Assembly: GCF_024868665.1 (NCBI RefSeq)
Contig: NC_079898.1
Location: forward strand, 24,576,735 to 24,640,734
Origin: Triplophysa rosa
Taxonomy: Eukaryota; Chordata; Actinopteri; Cypriniformes; Nemacheilidae
DNA: 64,000 bases
Direction of reading: 5' to 3'
Notes under the pieces: model-generated
The model's database searches: none
The model's input: the letters and a program-made list of their open reading frames with translations, nothing else
What the model was told of the DNA's origin: nothing
Part shown: positions 15,061 to 27,594 of the stretch, one piece after another
Layout: the number at the start of each line of letters is the position of its first letter
How positions within the stretch are numbered: position 1 is the first letter of the stretch
Position numbers and translations under genes: made by a program

Positions 15061-17339
15061 AAAGCTTCTGTAGTATCTGCGAGATACCTAATGAACAATC
15101 AATAAATATGTGAGTTCTCTCCTTTTACCACCTTGTAAAAAATGTCGTGGTATAGTACATAATGGATTGACATTTAGAGTCAGTCAGGTGTAGCCACTAA
15201 AAACCACAGGCAAAATTATTAAAATAATTTTGAAACATTATTCACGGATGCGTATATGTGTGTCTCTTGTGTAGCCTATATTATTATTTTTAAATATTTG
15301 TCTTGGAGAGTGTTTTCACTAGAATCACAGTCACTGATTATAAAAAACATGTACCTTAACTAAAATGAAGAAAAATAACAACAACAACATATCATTAACA
15401 ATAATTAAACACTTTTGACATGTGATAACATTTAAACAACAACTCTCTCTTTTTTTTTGTCCAGAAAAAATTGGTAATTACGTTGGGAACTTTTTGATCG
15501 TTCTTCACTGTATCTTGTGACAAAATAAAATAACTCGTGCTTTTATAATTGCCCTTGCATAACATGAAAAAATAATTATGATAAAGGATTCATAAGGTTA
15601 GGATTGTACATGGTTATTAATTAAAATCTAATGAGTTCTGGTGTGGTCGACACGCCCTGAATTACACTGTGACCACTAGTAGGCGCATGTGTCGTATTAT
15701 AGCCTGCAATGTGCCTCAGGCTGGAAATTAAAGCACATTAAAGAGACACTGAATGAGATAAAACACACACACAAAGTTAATTGCAGTTTAAGTTAATCCT
15801 TTTCTATGAAGTTAAGGAGTCTTTTGAATACTGTTTGTGATTATGCATAACCTAAAATGTTCTGAGGTGCTCCATAATTATAACTAAACGCCAAAGCAAC
15901 ATGACAAAACATATACATTATTTCAAGAAATTATTCATTTTCAATCCTTAATTTTTTTTATAGTTAATAATTTATAGTATAATAATTTGTAGTGAAAATC
16001 AAGGGGAAATAATTTTTATTTCTTTACAATTTGATTATACTCCACCTCTAAATCAAAACAAAACGAAAAAATAATTAAAAAAAGGAAACGTATCCAGAAA
16101 TTTACAGTTTGATTATTTGGGCTTAAAAATAATTTGTAATAACTGGATAGTTTTTACTTTACTTAGACTAAATATATTGATAAAACCCATAGAAATAACG
16201 TTTTTCCTATTTGGGGTTCAGTTTTCCGGAACACATTAAATCTACCTACCCTATAAATAATACTAGTAATATTATAAAAATATTCTTTATTATATTTTAC
16301 ATACATTTTCTAAATAATTACACGTTAAAGTCAATTTATTATGCATACGAAATTATTTCTTTCGTTTATTTGTGTTATTCGTTCTTTTATTTGATCTTTC
16401 ATTGTGTGACGGAGAGAGAGTATGTGTCTATATGAGTATATGTGTGTGTATATTCGTGAATCGTGAGCTATATAGGCTCTGTGAAGAGGGTTTGAGGTTT
16501 AACCCGTGCTGGCAGGATTCGTGCCAAAACTCTGCGGCTCACGTGCTAAAGATGAGCTAAGTTTAAAACCAGCGTTTGGTTACATGGAAAGCATCCACTT
16601 ACCATTCAAGTAAAATAAACACAGGTGTGTTAAATAATTATAGCTCAAATACAACAGCAGCGTTAATTAATGATATGCTTTGCATAATAATGACAACACA
16701 ATAATAATCATCAATTTAATTGTTATTTTAATAATTCGTTTTATTAATAATGCAATAAAAGCTTACTCTTGTATAATTTAATTTTCATTTTTGTTTGGCT
16801 GTTAAACCACTGTTCTTTATCTTCATTTCTGTGTTTGAAAAAACATGACTAGACGGGAAGTCAAAGTCTTAGCCACACAAATGGTCTAGAAAAACCAAAA
16901 TCTACACATCTCAAACCGAGATCTTTAGCATCACAGTTTCGGCGGCATCTGCTGGATCAATTGCACTTATCTTTCTCCTTTTTTATTTTTCGCGTCTTTT
17001 TATTTCTCTCTGTCAATACATCCAGCCTTATAAGTAGGCTACTGCAGTGCACACAGCCTAAATCTCTTAATGGATATCTCAAGAACATCTCAAGATCTGT
17101 TAATACGCACATTCATAAATATTGGTATTTATGTAGGCTATAGTAAAATATGTGTAGTTATAGGCCTTGTATGTTGCATGCACGGATAAAGTTTTTTCCT
17201 GAACCTTCAAAACCTCCAGAAGAGCCACGACCCCCCCCCCAAACCCCAAACGTCTGTTTGCTAGGATCGTCTGTCAGGGGACGTTATTTCGAGGGCGCTG
17301 TGGATGCATATATTGCGGATATTTCAGCATCTGTTCATT

Positions 17340-17490
17340 ATTAATACGTGACCGCACGCGCACAGACTGACTCCGCGCGCCTGTCACATTCAGAGTCCGC
17401 GCGCAGTTTCTACGGTTACAGTCGCGCAGCAACGCGCTCTCCCTAATGACGCGCGTCCCTGTGATATCCGATCAGCCCGCGTCAAATGCA
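17340..17490. promoter_or_regulatory. CpG-dense block in P1-P2 intron
   Basis: About 150 bp is crowded with CGCGCG, ACGCGC and CGCGCA runs, in contrast to AT-rich flanks. It could be a small unmethylated island, an enhancer or an unannotated promoter. No ORF with family similarity is present. Confidence 0.4.
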
Positions 17491-20044
17491 CATCGCTTAC
17501 ACGGGACAAAGAGTCATCACGCGCTGAGAAATGATGTGAGGGGATACAAAGGGGAAGGAACCCTGAAATAAACAGACTTAAGTTCAAAGAATGAAAAATC
17601 AGACACAAGCTCAGATGCCATCATTCTGCACTGCAGGGTACAAAAAGGCTAAAGGCTTAGGGGTGAACAATTATTTTTAATTTGAGCAAATACCACCTGA
17701 CCTTCCTAAATGCACGACTTCCTGTGATGTGAAGTTTTTCTGATCTATGAGGTTATTGAATACAGGTCGAGGTAATTTAATAGAAAACACTATAGGCTGG
17801 CATGCTGCAGAATGCCTGAACTGCAATAGCTCAATGATTAGTTGAAAATATATTTATTTTGTGCAAAATATTGACTGTTTGAATCACAATGGAGTTCCAG
17901 GTGTGAAAAATGCTTGTATTAACTTGAGATTTGTGATGAGTTTTCTTGATTAAATGAACACAGTTTGCTAAAGCGATTATGTTTTGACTCAAAATGTTAA
18001 TAAAAATACATTGCAACATTGAAACTGTTTGCATTTAGTACAAGATTTGCCATATGAGTATTGTCTCTGTATTTAGCCTATCAGAGGCCTTTTGCTCCAT
18101 TGGGGAGTTTTTTTGCCCCAAGCACATGATTCATCATCAAAACAAACTTTGTTCTCAACTTAAATGGCTCTAATTTTAATGTTACATGACATTAAAACAA
18201 ATATAAATGTGTTTTTAAAGAATACTGTCTTAAACACACATTTTTCATCCAGGGCTCCATTTTACCTCAAGACTGACTTCTTGATAAACATAGGTTGAAC
18301 GGTTCCTATGCCCAACTTTCTTCACTCTGAACGCAGTTTGAGTATAGTTTATATAAATATTATGCCTTCACGAGTACAGTAATAGCATGCACACACAAAT
18401 GCAAAAGAACACGCTTAAAGGTCATGCAAAAGCAACATTGAAGAATACCGAATCTGAAGAAACCACAGATATGTGCTCACACTGGTAAAACATTACTTCA
18501 ACATTACCATCACCCCCAGCACACACACGCGCGCCGGCCTTCATACCCGCAGATAAAAATCAAATCAGGGAGTAAAATGCTGACATAAGTCTGTGGATTT
18601 GCTATCTTCCCCCCACCGTGGGCGGCGGCACATTTCTACGTTTACAAATTACAGAGGGAGCAAGTCTGGTAGCCGCAGAGAGCATTCCTTCCTTACACTG
18701 TCTCCTTGTGTTTCAGCTGCGGGTTCGTCTGCCTGAGAAAGCGGCACGGATGACCTGCAGTCAACTCCAAATCTACCGTTTACGCGTTTGAATTTCGGCC
18801 CCACCTCATATCAGGTGTCCCTGATGACATCATCGCCCTGTCCTGTGACTGTCCGTGAGAGAGGATCTCCATTGTGATGTCATATTTTCAGACAGCGTTC
18901 GGCTGACGGTTCGTAAAGGACCAAGTTCATTCAAGCTAAAGTAAATCGATGCCAAACTCTCTATTAATGGAACATTTACAGTATGAAGATAATGAGGCTT
19001 TGCCGCCTTTTGTCAAATACAGTGAATCTTGCGGCAAGTGAGTCATTCTAAACCGTAATTTGTTTTAGATTTCAAGTAAAGCGTGTCACATCAAAGCATA
19101 TTTTGTCGGTGGACGAAGCTGAGTTGTGTTATTGCCCTTTGAATATTACAGATGAAGTCACGTGGGTCTCTTCAGTCAATCTAGAAGTGGCTCCCTCTCT
19201 CGCAAAGCACAGAATTGAAGCCATGTTTTCCCTCAAGATGTTTCTTAATTGAATAAAGTCTAAAAAATGTCCAAAAAAACGTAACACTCGTCCACAATTC
19301 TGATATTTGTGTGTATGCCTCAGTCCTATTATCATGGATTATTTAAATAATAAATGATTATAGAATTATTATTATAGTTTTTTATGCAGCATTGTGTTAA
19401 AAGCATACCAGGAACTCTGTCTCATAATAAATGTTTATGAACTCAATGCTTATAATGGAGAAGTTCTGAGACGTCTGAAAAACGCATGATGAATCGTGTC
19501 GTCAAAACAATTGTTTCATAGCGCACGCAGGAAATGTTTTACAGCGAGACATCCGAGGTAATGTTTGTGGTAGAAGAGTCCAAAGATTTATTACACTGTT
19601 AGTTTGGCTGAGTACAATATTGAGACTCCGCTGCATCCCTTGAGGAATAAATCAAATGCTGTTTTATGGAGACATTACGATGTGATTTCCTCTTGTAGTT
19701 GGATTTAAACTAGCATCGGGGTGGGATAATTGCCCTCCCGGCCTCTAGAGGGGGTTACAGAGGTTGTATTAAGTGTGTCGAACATCAATCACTGGCAGGA
19801 GACACAGGAAACATCAGTATAACGTTTGGTCTGATTCTCACCATCACACATGTCTCTCTAACATCTTCAATGCCTTTTTGCAACCTTAAACTGCACACAT
19901 TTCATACAACTTTGTTACAAGCATTGTCTTGTATGTTTATCTAGTAACACATTTCTATAAGTATCTTCCACAAACATTGATATGAACGTAAATCAGAACA
20001 TAAGTGGGAAGTGGTTCACACTGTGGTGAGCTGTACGGTCTTAC

Positions 20045-20213
20045 ACACTCTTGAAAATAAAGGGTCTTAAAAGATGAACATTTAACATCCACAGATCCTT
20101 TTTCTTGCGCATAAGGTTCTTCTAGTTGAAAAAGGTTCTTCAGACTATTAAAGGGTAAGAAAATGTGTTTTTTATTTCGAGTCATTTCAAGCGCATTTAT
20201 TTTTTAAGAGTGT
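20045..20213. mobile_element. Fold-back MITE with CACTCTTAAAA ends, diverged copy
   Basis: It starts ACACTCTTGAAAATAAAGGG and ends TTATTTTTTAAGAGTGT, the same terminal inverted repeat as the element at 9418. The interior retains AAGGTTCTT segments. Confidence 0.6.
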
Positions 20214-20884
20214 AATGAACTTTCAAACATCTTTGAATCAACATGTGTTGTAAAACACTGAACAAACACATTATCTTGCCCTATAATGTGCGTTTTTGTA
20301 TGTACATATACAGTGTTGAGCTACCAGTATGGCCCAGGAATAAACAGCAGGCCAACAGAGGTCATTTTCCACTGTGCTGGATTCATTTCCAAAACATGAC
20401 TCTCAAGCTAGAAATGCACGGTCTCTGACTGCTGGATAAAAGTAAGCAGTCTGAAAATCGTTCTTTCATATGTGGTGACAGTGTAGAGTTTCAGTAAAAT
20501 CATGTTGTTGACCAAGCGCTTTTCGTGTGTGATTGTGGTTGACCAGTAGCATTATTTATGAGTTTACAACACATAATGTCATCATGACTGTGTCGCATGT
20601 TATGATGTCATGCACATGGAGTCATCACCCTGACCTCACAGCCTTATGAAGGCCTGTGTGTCTGTAATGGGGTCTTGTTTTACAATAATGGTAAAACCTG
20701 TGATCTACCTACATTGTGGGGACCAGCCCGCAATCCGCACAACGGAAATTGATTTGTAAGCATGTTAAACGATGCTAAAAGTTGAACATGCTAATTGTGT
20801 TTTATTTATGTTCTGTAATTAAGATATGATCATGGCAGGGTGGATTTTAAAATAATGTATGGATTGTATGGACAAAGAAATTTA

Positions 20885-21041
20885 TTAAGCAATTTTTCCT
20901 ATACTATGGTAGTTAATGGTGGCCAAGTACTGTTTGGTTACAAGCATTCTTCCAAATATCTTTGTCTGTGTTGTCTGTATACAGATTTGGGTAAGTATTT
21001 GATGACAGAATGTTTATTTTTGGGTGAACTGTTCCTTTAAG
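20885..21041. mobile_element. Angel-like MITE, right half only
   Basis: From CTATACTATGGTAGTTAATG through CATTCTTCCAAATATCTTTG to TTTTTGGGTGAACTGTTCC and TTTAA. Only the right arm of the family is present. Confidence 0.6.
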
Positions 21042-23604
21042 CCAGATCTCGGAGTATAGTTTGAGCTGTCTGAAAGAAACTTGCATATCTTAAAATTTGT
21101 CCGTGCTAGTGTTTTGACTTTTTTCTGAGGTATTTTTTATACGACTTTACCTAAGGTCTAGTCCTTACTTCAGCTGAGCCTGGTGTGTGAAACCGGGCCG
21201 TAATTTCCGCCCCACCAGGAAGTAACCTTCCATATATTTTAACATCTCGCCCATCACTCCACACCTTCATTCAAAAGAAACATAAGCAGCAATAACGAAA
21301 CATTCTGTCCTCCACAGGAACGGAAAAGTTCCGCTAATTGAAGATTCACCCATATAACACAAGTTTCTACATAACAATCCATCCTGTAGATTATTCCTCT
21401 GGCACACAGTTCAATAATCCGGGTCTATTTTTGCAGCAGAACCGCAGATATTCTCCACAAGCGCTGGGAAGTCTGATCCTTCAGGAAACTTCAAAGACTC
21501 TGGAATGGACCCCGGGCACTGGATAGAGACGTATTTTCATACCGTTCGGAACCGTTCTGATGGAGTGAGTGAGAGGTGAGTTGCAGTGGGCACATGGTGG
21601 TCCCACCCTGACAAGATGGATGTACGGACGTCTTAATGAGGGAGAGAGATCCAGGGGTGACCTTGCGGTGGGCCTAAATTCACACTCCGCCCCGCTGGCT
21701 CCCAAAATAAGCCACGACCCGCTTTTATGAACGCTCCACACCGCAACCACCATAACTCAGGGCTTTCCCAAAACAAGAGCTCTTGTGCCGGCAGCGTTAG
21801 GAAGTGCGTTTGGCTGCCAGCGACCGCTGGGGCTGTACACCAGCGTCTGCTTGCCACATTTTACCCGGAACACAATGTCCCTTTGTGTTTGTGTGCGGTG
21901 GGCCCTCACTCAGAGAGAGAGAGAGACAGGCAAATCAAAGAAATAAAGACAGAGCGAGTAGAAAAACAAAGAGCAACCGACCGAAAAAGAACCAGACAGA
22001 GCGTCGGTTGATTTAAAAGAAGCCTTTCGGTCCGAAAGGGGAGAGTGAAAGCTTAGCAGAAAAGAAAGAGAACGTGTGATAGCGGTGGAGGAGAACGACA
22101 GGAAAATGGTGTGAGATATGGGGGGGGGTTCTCATGTGGTCGCATACGGAATGTTGTCTTTCATTCCTGCCTGCAACGAAAGCCACATGTTTATCTTTTT
22201 TTTCTGTAAGTGTGTGCGAAGGCAGGAGGTATGCAGTATATGAAAGGAATGAGGGAATTAAAACTAGGTCGACATTAAACAGAGGTATTCATCAAAACAG
22301 CGCGCTTGTCAGAGCATGTGCTCGTGATGACATGCTGTAAACACGCATGATCGTGATGCTGTTTTTTGCACGGACTAACGCACACGCTAGGGGAGGTCAT
22401 GTTGGACTGATCGGTTCGAGGTTAAGAGACACTGGTCCCATTAGTCCATTTCCAAGTCTTTCTCTCAAACTTTCTTTGTTGTGTCTTTTGTTTACTTTGT
22501 TTAAGTCACTCGCAGTGTTGGAAACAGCAAGATTCGTGCTAATGAATTCAAGCACATGTATACTAGGCTTTAGCGTAGAGCCGCTTAATGACAAAGCTCT
22601 GAAAGGGGTTTGTTATCGCACTCGGTGTGTGTTTAATCACGACTGTTGCGCTTGCCAAGTTTGACGTCTTGTCAGTGGGCCAAAATTGAGTTTTCACACT
22701 GCTGTTAATTTATGGGTGTGTAAGGGTTACCGAGTTCACGATATGGTAGCATTGTGATGTTTTTAACAATGTTTTAAAAATTAACCGTTTTGTTTTCATT
22801 TTCAATAAAACATTTTTTGCTGTACAAACGTGTTGTAGAATTGACAGCATTCATTGTTTAATTGGACCTTGTGTATGTTAGTGAATAAAAACTGAATAGT
22901 CCTTGAAAAATAACACGTAATCAATAAAACTTAAAGCAGTAAAAGCATTAAAACAGCATATATGTTGATGAAGGACACATCTTGGCAGCTAAACCAATAA
23001 GATTAAACAGATCAGTCATATCAGTCATAGCGCTACAATACTTATCATATTTTTATCATGATATTATTCCACAAAACATCGCCACACCCCTATTCAATTA
23101 CTTTGCTGGAAATGTTTTATTTGCAAGCTGTTCATACAAAGAGAAAGCATCAACAACAAAATGATTTATATACTGCGTGTATTTGGCTAGTTGACACATA
23201 AACCGTGTGTCTTATGGTGTGACAGCAAACATTTTGAAAACAAACTGTTAATTATACTATACATATTTTATATGATTAATATTAAAATGTATAATTTATC
23301 TTTGTTGTTTTTTCTGTTGCATTTTTCTGTTCTGTACCCCGGTATAAAATCATTGATGGGTTTGGGTTACGAGTGTTTGACTCAAAGGTGTTCAGCTGGG
23401 TTTCAGTCAAGTTCTTCCACACTTAATCAGTCATTTCTTTTGAATCTTGCTTTGTGCATGAGAGCATTGTTATGTGGGAATAGAAACTTCTCTAGAATAT
23501 CATTATATGCTGTTGCATTAAGATTTGTGTTCACGGGAATGACTAAAGTAGTCAAACCTGTTCATGAGAGGAGTTATTCCAATACATTTGTCTATAGTGT
23601 ATGG

Positions 23605-24294
23605 CATGTGTTCCCAAACGTTTCAGCTTGCGACCCCCAAAATAACAGTGCCATGGACTCGAGACCCCTACTATCCTCGGAGGTGGCTAAAGTATACAAA
23701 CATTGCGCGCAAGCAACTGCGTACATGCGCTAATAAGGTCTATCCAAAGACGCGCAGGACAACACTCAAGAACACAGTCTAACATAATATGGCTTTATTT
23801 GAAGTTATTTACTCATTATTTTACTTGTTGTTATACATAAACCATGAACTATTACTACAGATGGTCAAATTTCATCAAACTGATTCGAGTGCTTATGGAT
23901 GTTGTCTTTGTTCGATATTAACCAACGTTTCATTTCGACAGCTAAAGATATCCTAAACTTAAAGCCTGAAAAATAATCTGCGTGCACATATGGGAATGTT
24001 TAACGTGGTGCTGCAAATTGACTTGCTGCACCTAACCTAATGCGGTCGCTAATGTGACGTAATCACCTCAGGGGTTCACCATCAAGGGGGAGCAAATTCC
24101 AAAGGCTGATGGCTTTATTTATTTGCATGCTTTTATTTTTAACTTAACTACTATTTTTATGTTTTGTTACACTTATTGATTAAATAAGCTATTCCTAATA
24201 ATAAAAAAATGATTTCGGGAAATCATCTTGCGACCCCACCCTCACGGCCTTGCGACCCCCCGGGGAGGCCCGACCCCTACTTTGGGAACCCCTG
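23605..24294. mobile_element. Non-autonomous hAT element, 690 bp, with 8-bp target duplication
   Basis: The left end CATGTGTTCCCAAACG and the right end (reverse complement CAGGGGTTCCCAAAGT) are inverted repeats. Both sides are flanked by the identical 8-mer GTGTATGG (23597-23604 and 24295-24302). An 8-bp duplication with CAG-type TIRs is diagnostic of the hAT superfamily. GCGACCCC motifs recur subterminally at both ends. No transposase coding remains; the anonymous 180-codon plus ORF at 23191-23733 runs into it by chance. Confidence 0.88.
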
Positions 24295-25071
24295 GTGTAT
24301 GGTATAGTGTAAGGCCCTATTCAGAAGAAATACAGTAGGGTCCGCTACAAAATGAATACTCTCCAAGCACCAAGTACAATAAAAAATGGCAAATTGCTCG
24401 TTGGCTGATAACCGAGAATGGCAACAGTTTAGTTTGACTCTTGTCGATTTGCAATTCAAAGCAATGAAATACTAACCGTCTAGTACAGAAAGTACCGTCT
24501 GTTGTGATTTGTACTTCTATCTTTTACGTGTCACAAGAATGCAATAAACAAATGATCACATTGTCTGGCAAAAACATATATACTGTACTGTATATTCTTT
24601 AAAATGAATGATTCATTTACAACTATGGTCAGTATTTCTAGTTAGATGACACATTTTGCACAGTAAAATCTCTACGGCGCTGCAAATTTTTGGACTTCCT
24701 CAATTTGGTTCTTTCTCTTTCAGAGCGTTACAGTCGAGTATGGAATGTCCAATAGGAAGTGACAGTGTGAAAATTTGTCAAGAAGTTTTCTCGGTGGGAC
24801 GAATTTGCCAAGTCACCACCGTGACATAACAAGTCGTCAGCAACGTGATGTGTATCATCTGTCTGCGAGAAAGAAAGTGTGCGATATTAAGTAAGTTTGT
24901 GTGTTCCTGTGAGTGTGTCTGCATGGGAATGTCGTGAGAGAATCCAGACAGCCTGACCAAAGCCCAGACACGGAAGGACAGAGGAATAGGAAGAGAGAAA
25001 GCTTGTGTGTGTGAGGGGGAATCCCTGGCTGTGTGTCTGGGGCTTTTCCACACAAAGGGAACTGCAATAGC

Positions 25072-25073
<2 letters not shown>

Positions 25074-25103
<30 letters not shown>
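25074..25103. repeat. (CA)n microsatellite
   Basis: An uninterrupted run of about 15 CA units. The open frames around it are produced by the repeat. Confidence 0.95.
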
Positions 25104-25106
<3 letters not shown>

Positions 25107-26343
25107 CACACTCACACTGTTATTTCAGTTCAAATAAACATTGTGCAATTGGTGTTGAGAGAGATTCTCAAATTAAACTAGGGAAACTAAAATGACTAAC
25201 TCATCAGATGAATTAAATGGCCACCTTTCTAAAGGACTCTTTGATTTATGATCTCTTTAAAGATGCCGAATTGCAGCAGTCCTTCTGAAATATACACTGT
25301 GTTTACAGTAGCTTCATGAAATTGAATGTTTGTGTGTGGATGTGTTTTTTTTTTCCCGGGTGTCTATACATTAGCTTGAAACTTAAGTAGTCGCTTTGTT
25401 TCAAAATGATATCCATATACACAGTTCTTGAGTTACTTAAAATATTATTTTAAGCTTTTATATTGTTCTTGTATTGGTTATGTTCTGGTATATTTTTGGA
25501 GTTAGGTTAATGCTATATTACAGGGTCTTCAGATCAGTGTTTGGCTTCTAGGTTCTTTGAAGCACAAGTATATGATGATATTCTGCCCAAAGAACAAAAT
25601 GTTCTTTGTGAAATTAAAGGAAGAGTTTACTCAAAAAATGTCAATATTCACTCTTTGAACCCGTATTATTAGTCATATGTACTACTTTTGTTATGTTTTA
25701 ATTGTAAGTTGAAAGAAAATAACGCAGTGTTGAAGTGACATGAGGTTGAACAAATACAACGTTTTCATTTTCCTGTATGGTGAATCAATCGTAAACTTTT
25801 ATCTGTAAGTGCATTGAAATAATTATGTTTACTCTTAAAGAAGTTGGAGTTGTTTTCTTTCGCGAGGATGAACATGAAAAGCTCCCATTATCAAGTCAGT
25901 TGCTTGTAAACAACTTTGTCTTTTTCTGGGAAAGGCGTCTGAAAAAATAAAAAGACGACCGAGAGAATCAAAAACTCATAACCTCCGCGCAACCATCATC
26001 TTATATCCTATCATTATCCTCATATTTTCAACGCCATAATTAACTTGTTTTATTGCACTTTGGCAAAAAAGGGAGAGGGGAAGGGAGGGGTTTGAAGATG
26101 ATTTTTGTTTGTGTGACAGAGTTCTCATAGTCTTGTTTCTATACTATGTCAGTCCTGCTTGAATTCAGATGCATCACTGAGGAGCCGGTGACGCATCAGA
26201 GGTTTTAACGCTAAATGAAATGATTGTGTGTGAACTCTTCAGGGCATACTAATTTAATTCCAATGTATTACATGTACTTTTGATGTATTATGCGCCCTTT
26301 TTTAAACTTTTTAGCATGCCATTGATAGTAGATGTTATTTTAA

Positions 26344-26875
26344 AGGGGTCATATGACACAGCTAAAATGAATATTATCATTTGTTTTAGATGTAATGCAA
26401 TGTGTATACACGATTTAAGGTTAAAAAACGCTGTATCTTCCACATACCGTGCATGTTTGTATGCCCCGCCTCTCTGAAACGCGCTCATGGCTCTGAAAAG
26501 CGAGTTGTGCTATGATTGGCCAGTTAACCAGTGCGTAGTGATTGGTGGAATACTGCAAGCGTGTGATAGAAATGTAACGCCTCTTACCATATTTGGAACA
26601 TCAGGTTCCTCTTCAATTGTACTGACAGGTACGCCCATCTTACTTGAGTATACATTTGGGCGGTCTTAGTCAAATCAGACCATCAACTGACGTAGATTTA
26701 TGGGGGTGTGGTTACACGAGGCGTTTCAGGCAGGTCTGGGTGAGCATTCGCTTTTAGATAGAACGCATCTTTTGTTCCCACACTTTCATTTTTGCTATTG
26801 TACGTGTCTAATGCATGGGCAACTTATAACACACCAAAGACACAGACAAACACGTATTCGCGCCATATGACCCCT
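26344..26875 (+). mobile_element. TTAA-flanked MITE, copy 1
   Basis: The ends AGGGGTCATATGACAC and (inverted) AGGGGTCATATGGCGC form terminal inverted repeats flanked on both sides by TTAA (26340-26343, 26876-26879). The interior contains a GATTGGCCAGTTAACC segment and matches copy 2 at 53845-54406 in the opposite orientation. TTAA target use suggests mobilisation by a piggyBac-type transposase; that is inference. The ORF at 26487-26669 has a counterpart in the other copy and is repeat-derived. Confidence 0.8.
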
Positions 26876-26955
26876 TTAATATTTGGGGTGATTCCAGCAT
26901 GTACTGTTGGAGGCTGAAATTTGGATATTTTCATATTTCCAATGCTTGATTATTT

Positions 26956-27085
26956 TAACCCAATTGCAGGATTGTCTTTATCCAGCCCTGAGTGAAAAGA
27001 ACCTAGCATTGGGTAATGTTTAACCCAGCAGTGCTCAATATTTACCCAGCATGGGTCATAAACAACCCAGCACTTTTTATATAGT
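26956..27085. mobile_element. Repeat relic with ACCCAGCA motifs
   Basis: Several direct and inverted copies of AACCCAGCA/TTGGGT occur within 130 bp, a pattern typical of a common fish fold-back repeat. Ends are not defined. Confidence 0.4.
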
Positions 27086-27397
27086 AGAGCCTGTGCGCTC
27101 CCGGCGACCCGAGTTAGATTGCTGTCTCGGGAGTCATGTGCCAATCCCGCTCCCCTGTCCTGTCCAAATAAAGGCATAAAAAAGCCAGTAAAATATAATT
27201 TAAGAAAACAGGAATGTTTTTTTATTTGAAGTGTCCAAAAGCATAGAAAGTAAACATTGAGAACTGAAATTGAAATATTTTCTCGGAAGAGCTTGGAATT
27301 GCTAAATTTGTTGAGAAATTCAATGATAATTTTTTCTTGCCAGGCTTGTTGCTACATTATGATATATTTTAAAGTTTCAGCTACTGTTGTTTGTAGT

Positions 27398-27594
27398 CTT
27401 ACACCGTGTCTACACCGGACGCGACAGCTGCGACGCGACGCGACATGACAACCTGCTTGTTCTTAAAGGGTTTGTCGCGTGGCGCCGCATCCAGTGTGGA
27501 CAAAATGTAAAATTATAATGGGTTCTAATGCGTTTCTAATGTCTTTTGTCTTGTCACGTCACACCGGTCGCGTCCGGTGTAGACACGGTGTAAG
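27398..27594. mobile_element. Fold-back MITE with CTTACACCGTGTCTACACC ends
   Basis: The left end CTTACACCGTGTCTACACCG is exactly inverted at the right end (CGGTGTAGACACGGTGTAAG). GACGCGAC and GTCGCG segments lie inside each arm. The 197-bp element has a GC-rich stem and no coding potential. Confidence 0.8.

Noticed and set aside
23191..23733. 180-codon plus-strand ORF
   Set aside because: It runs into the 690-bp hAT element across its target duplication, has no recognisable domain, and sits in an intron without splice support.
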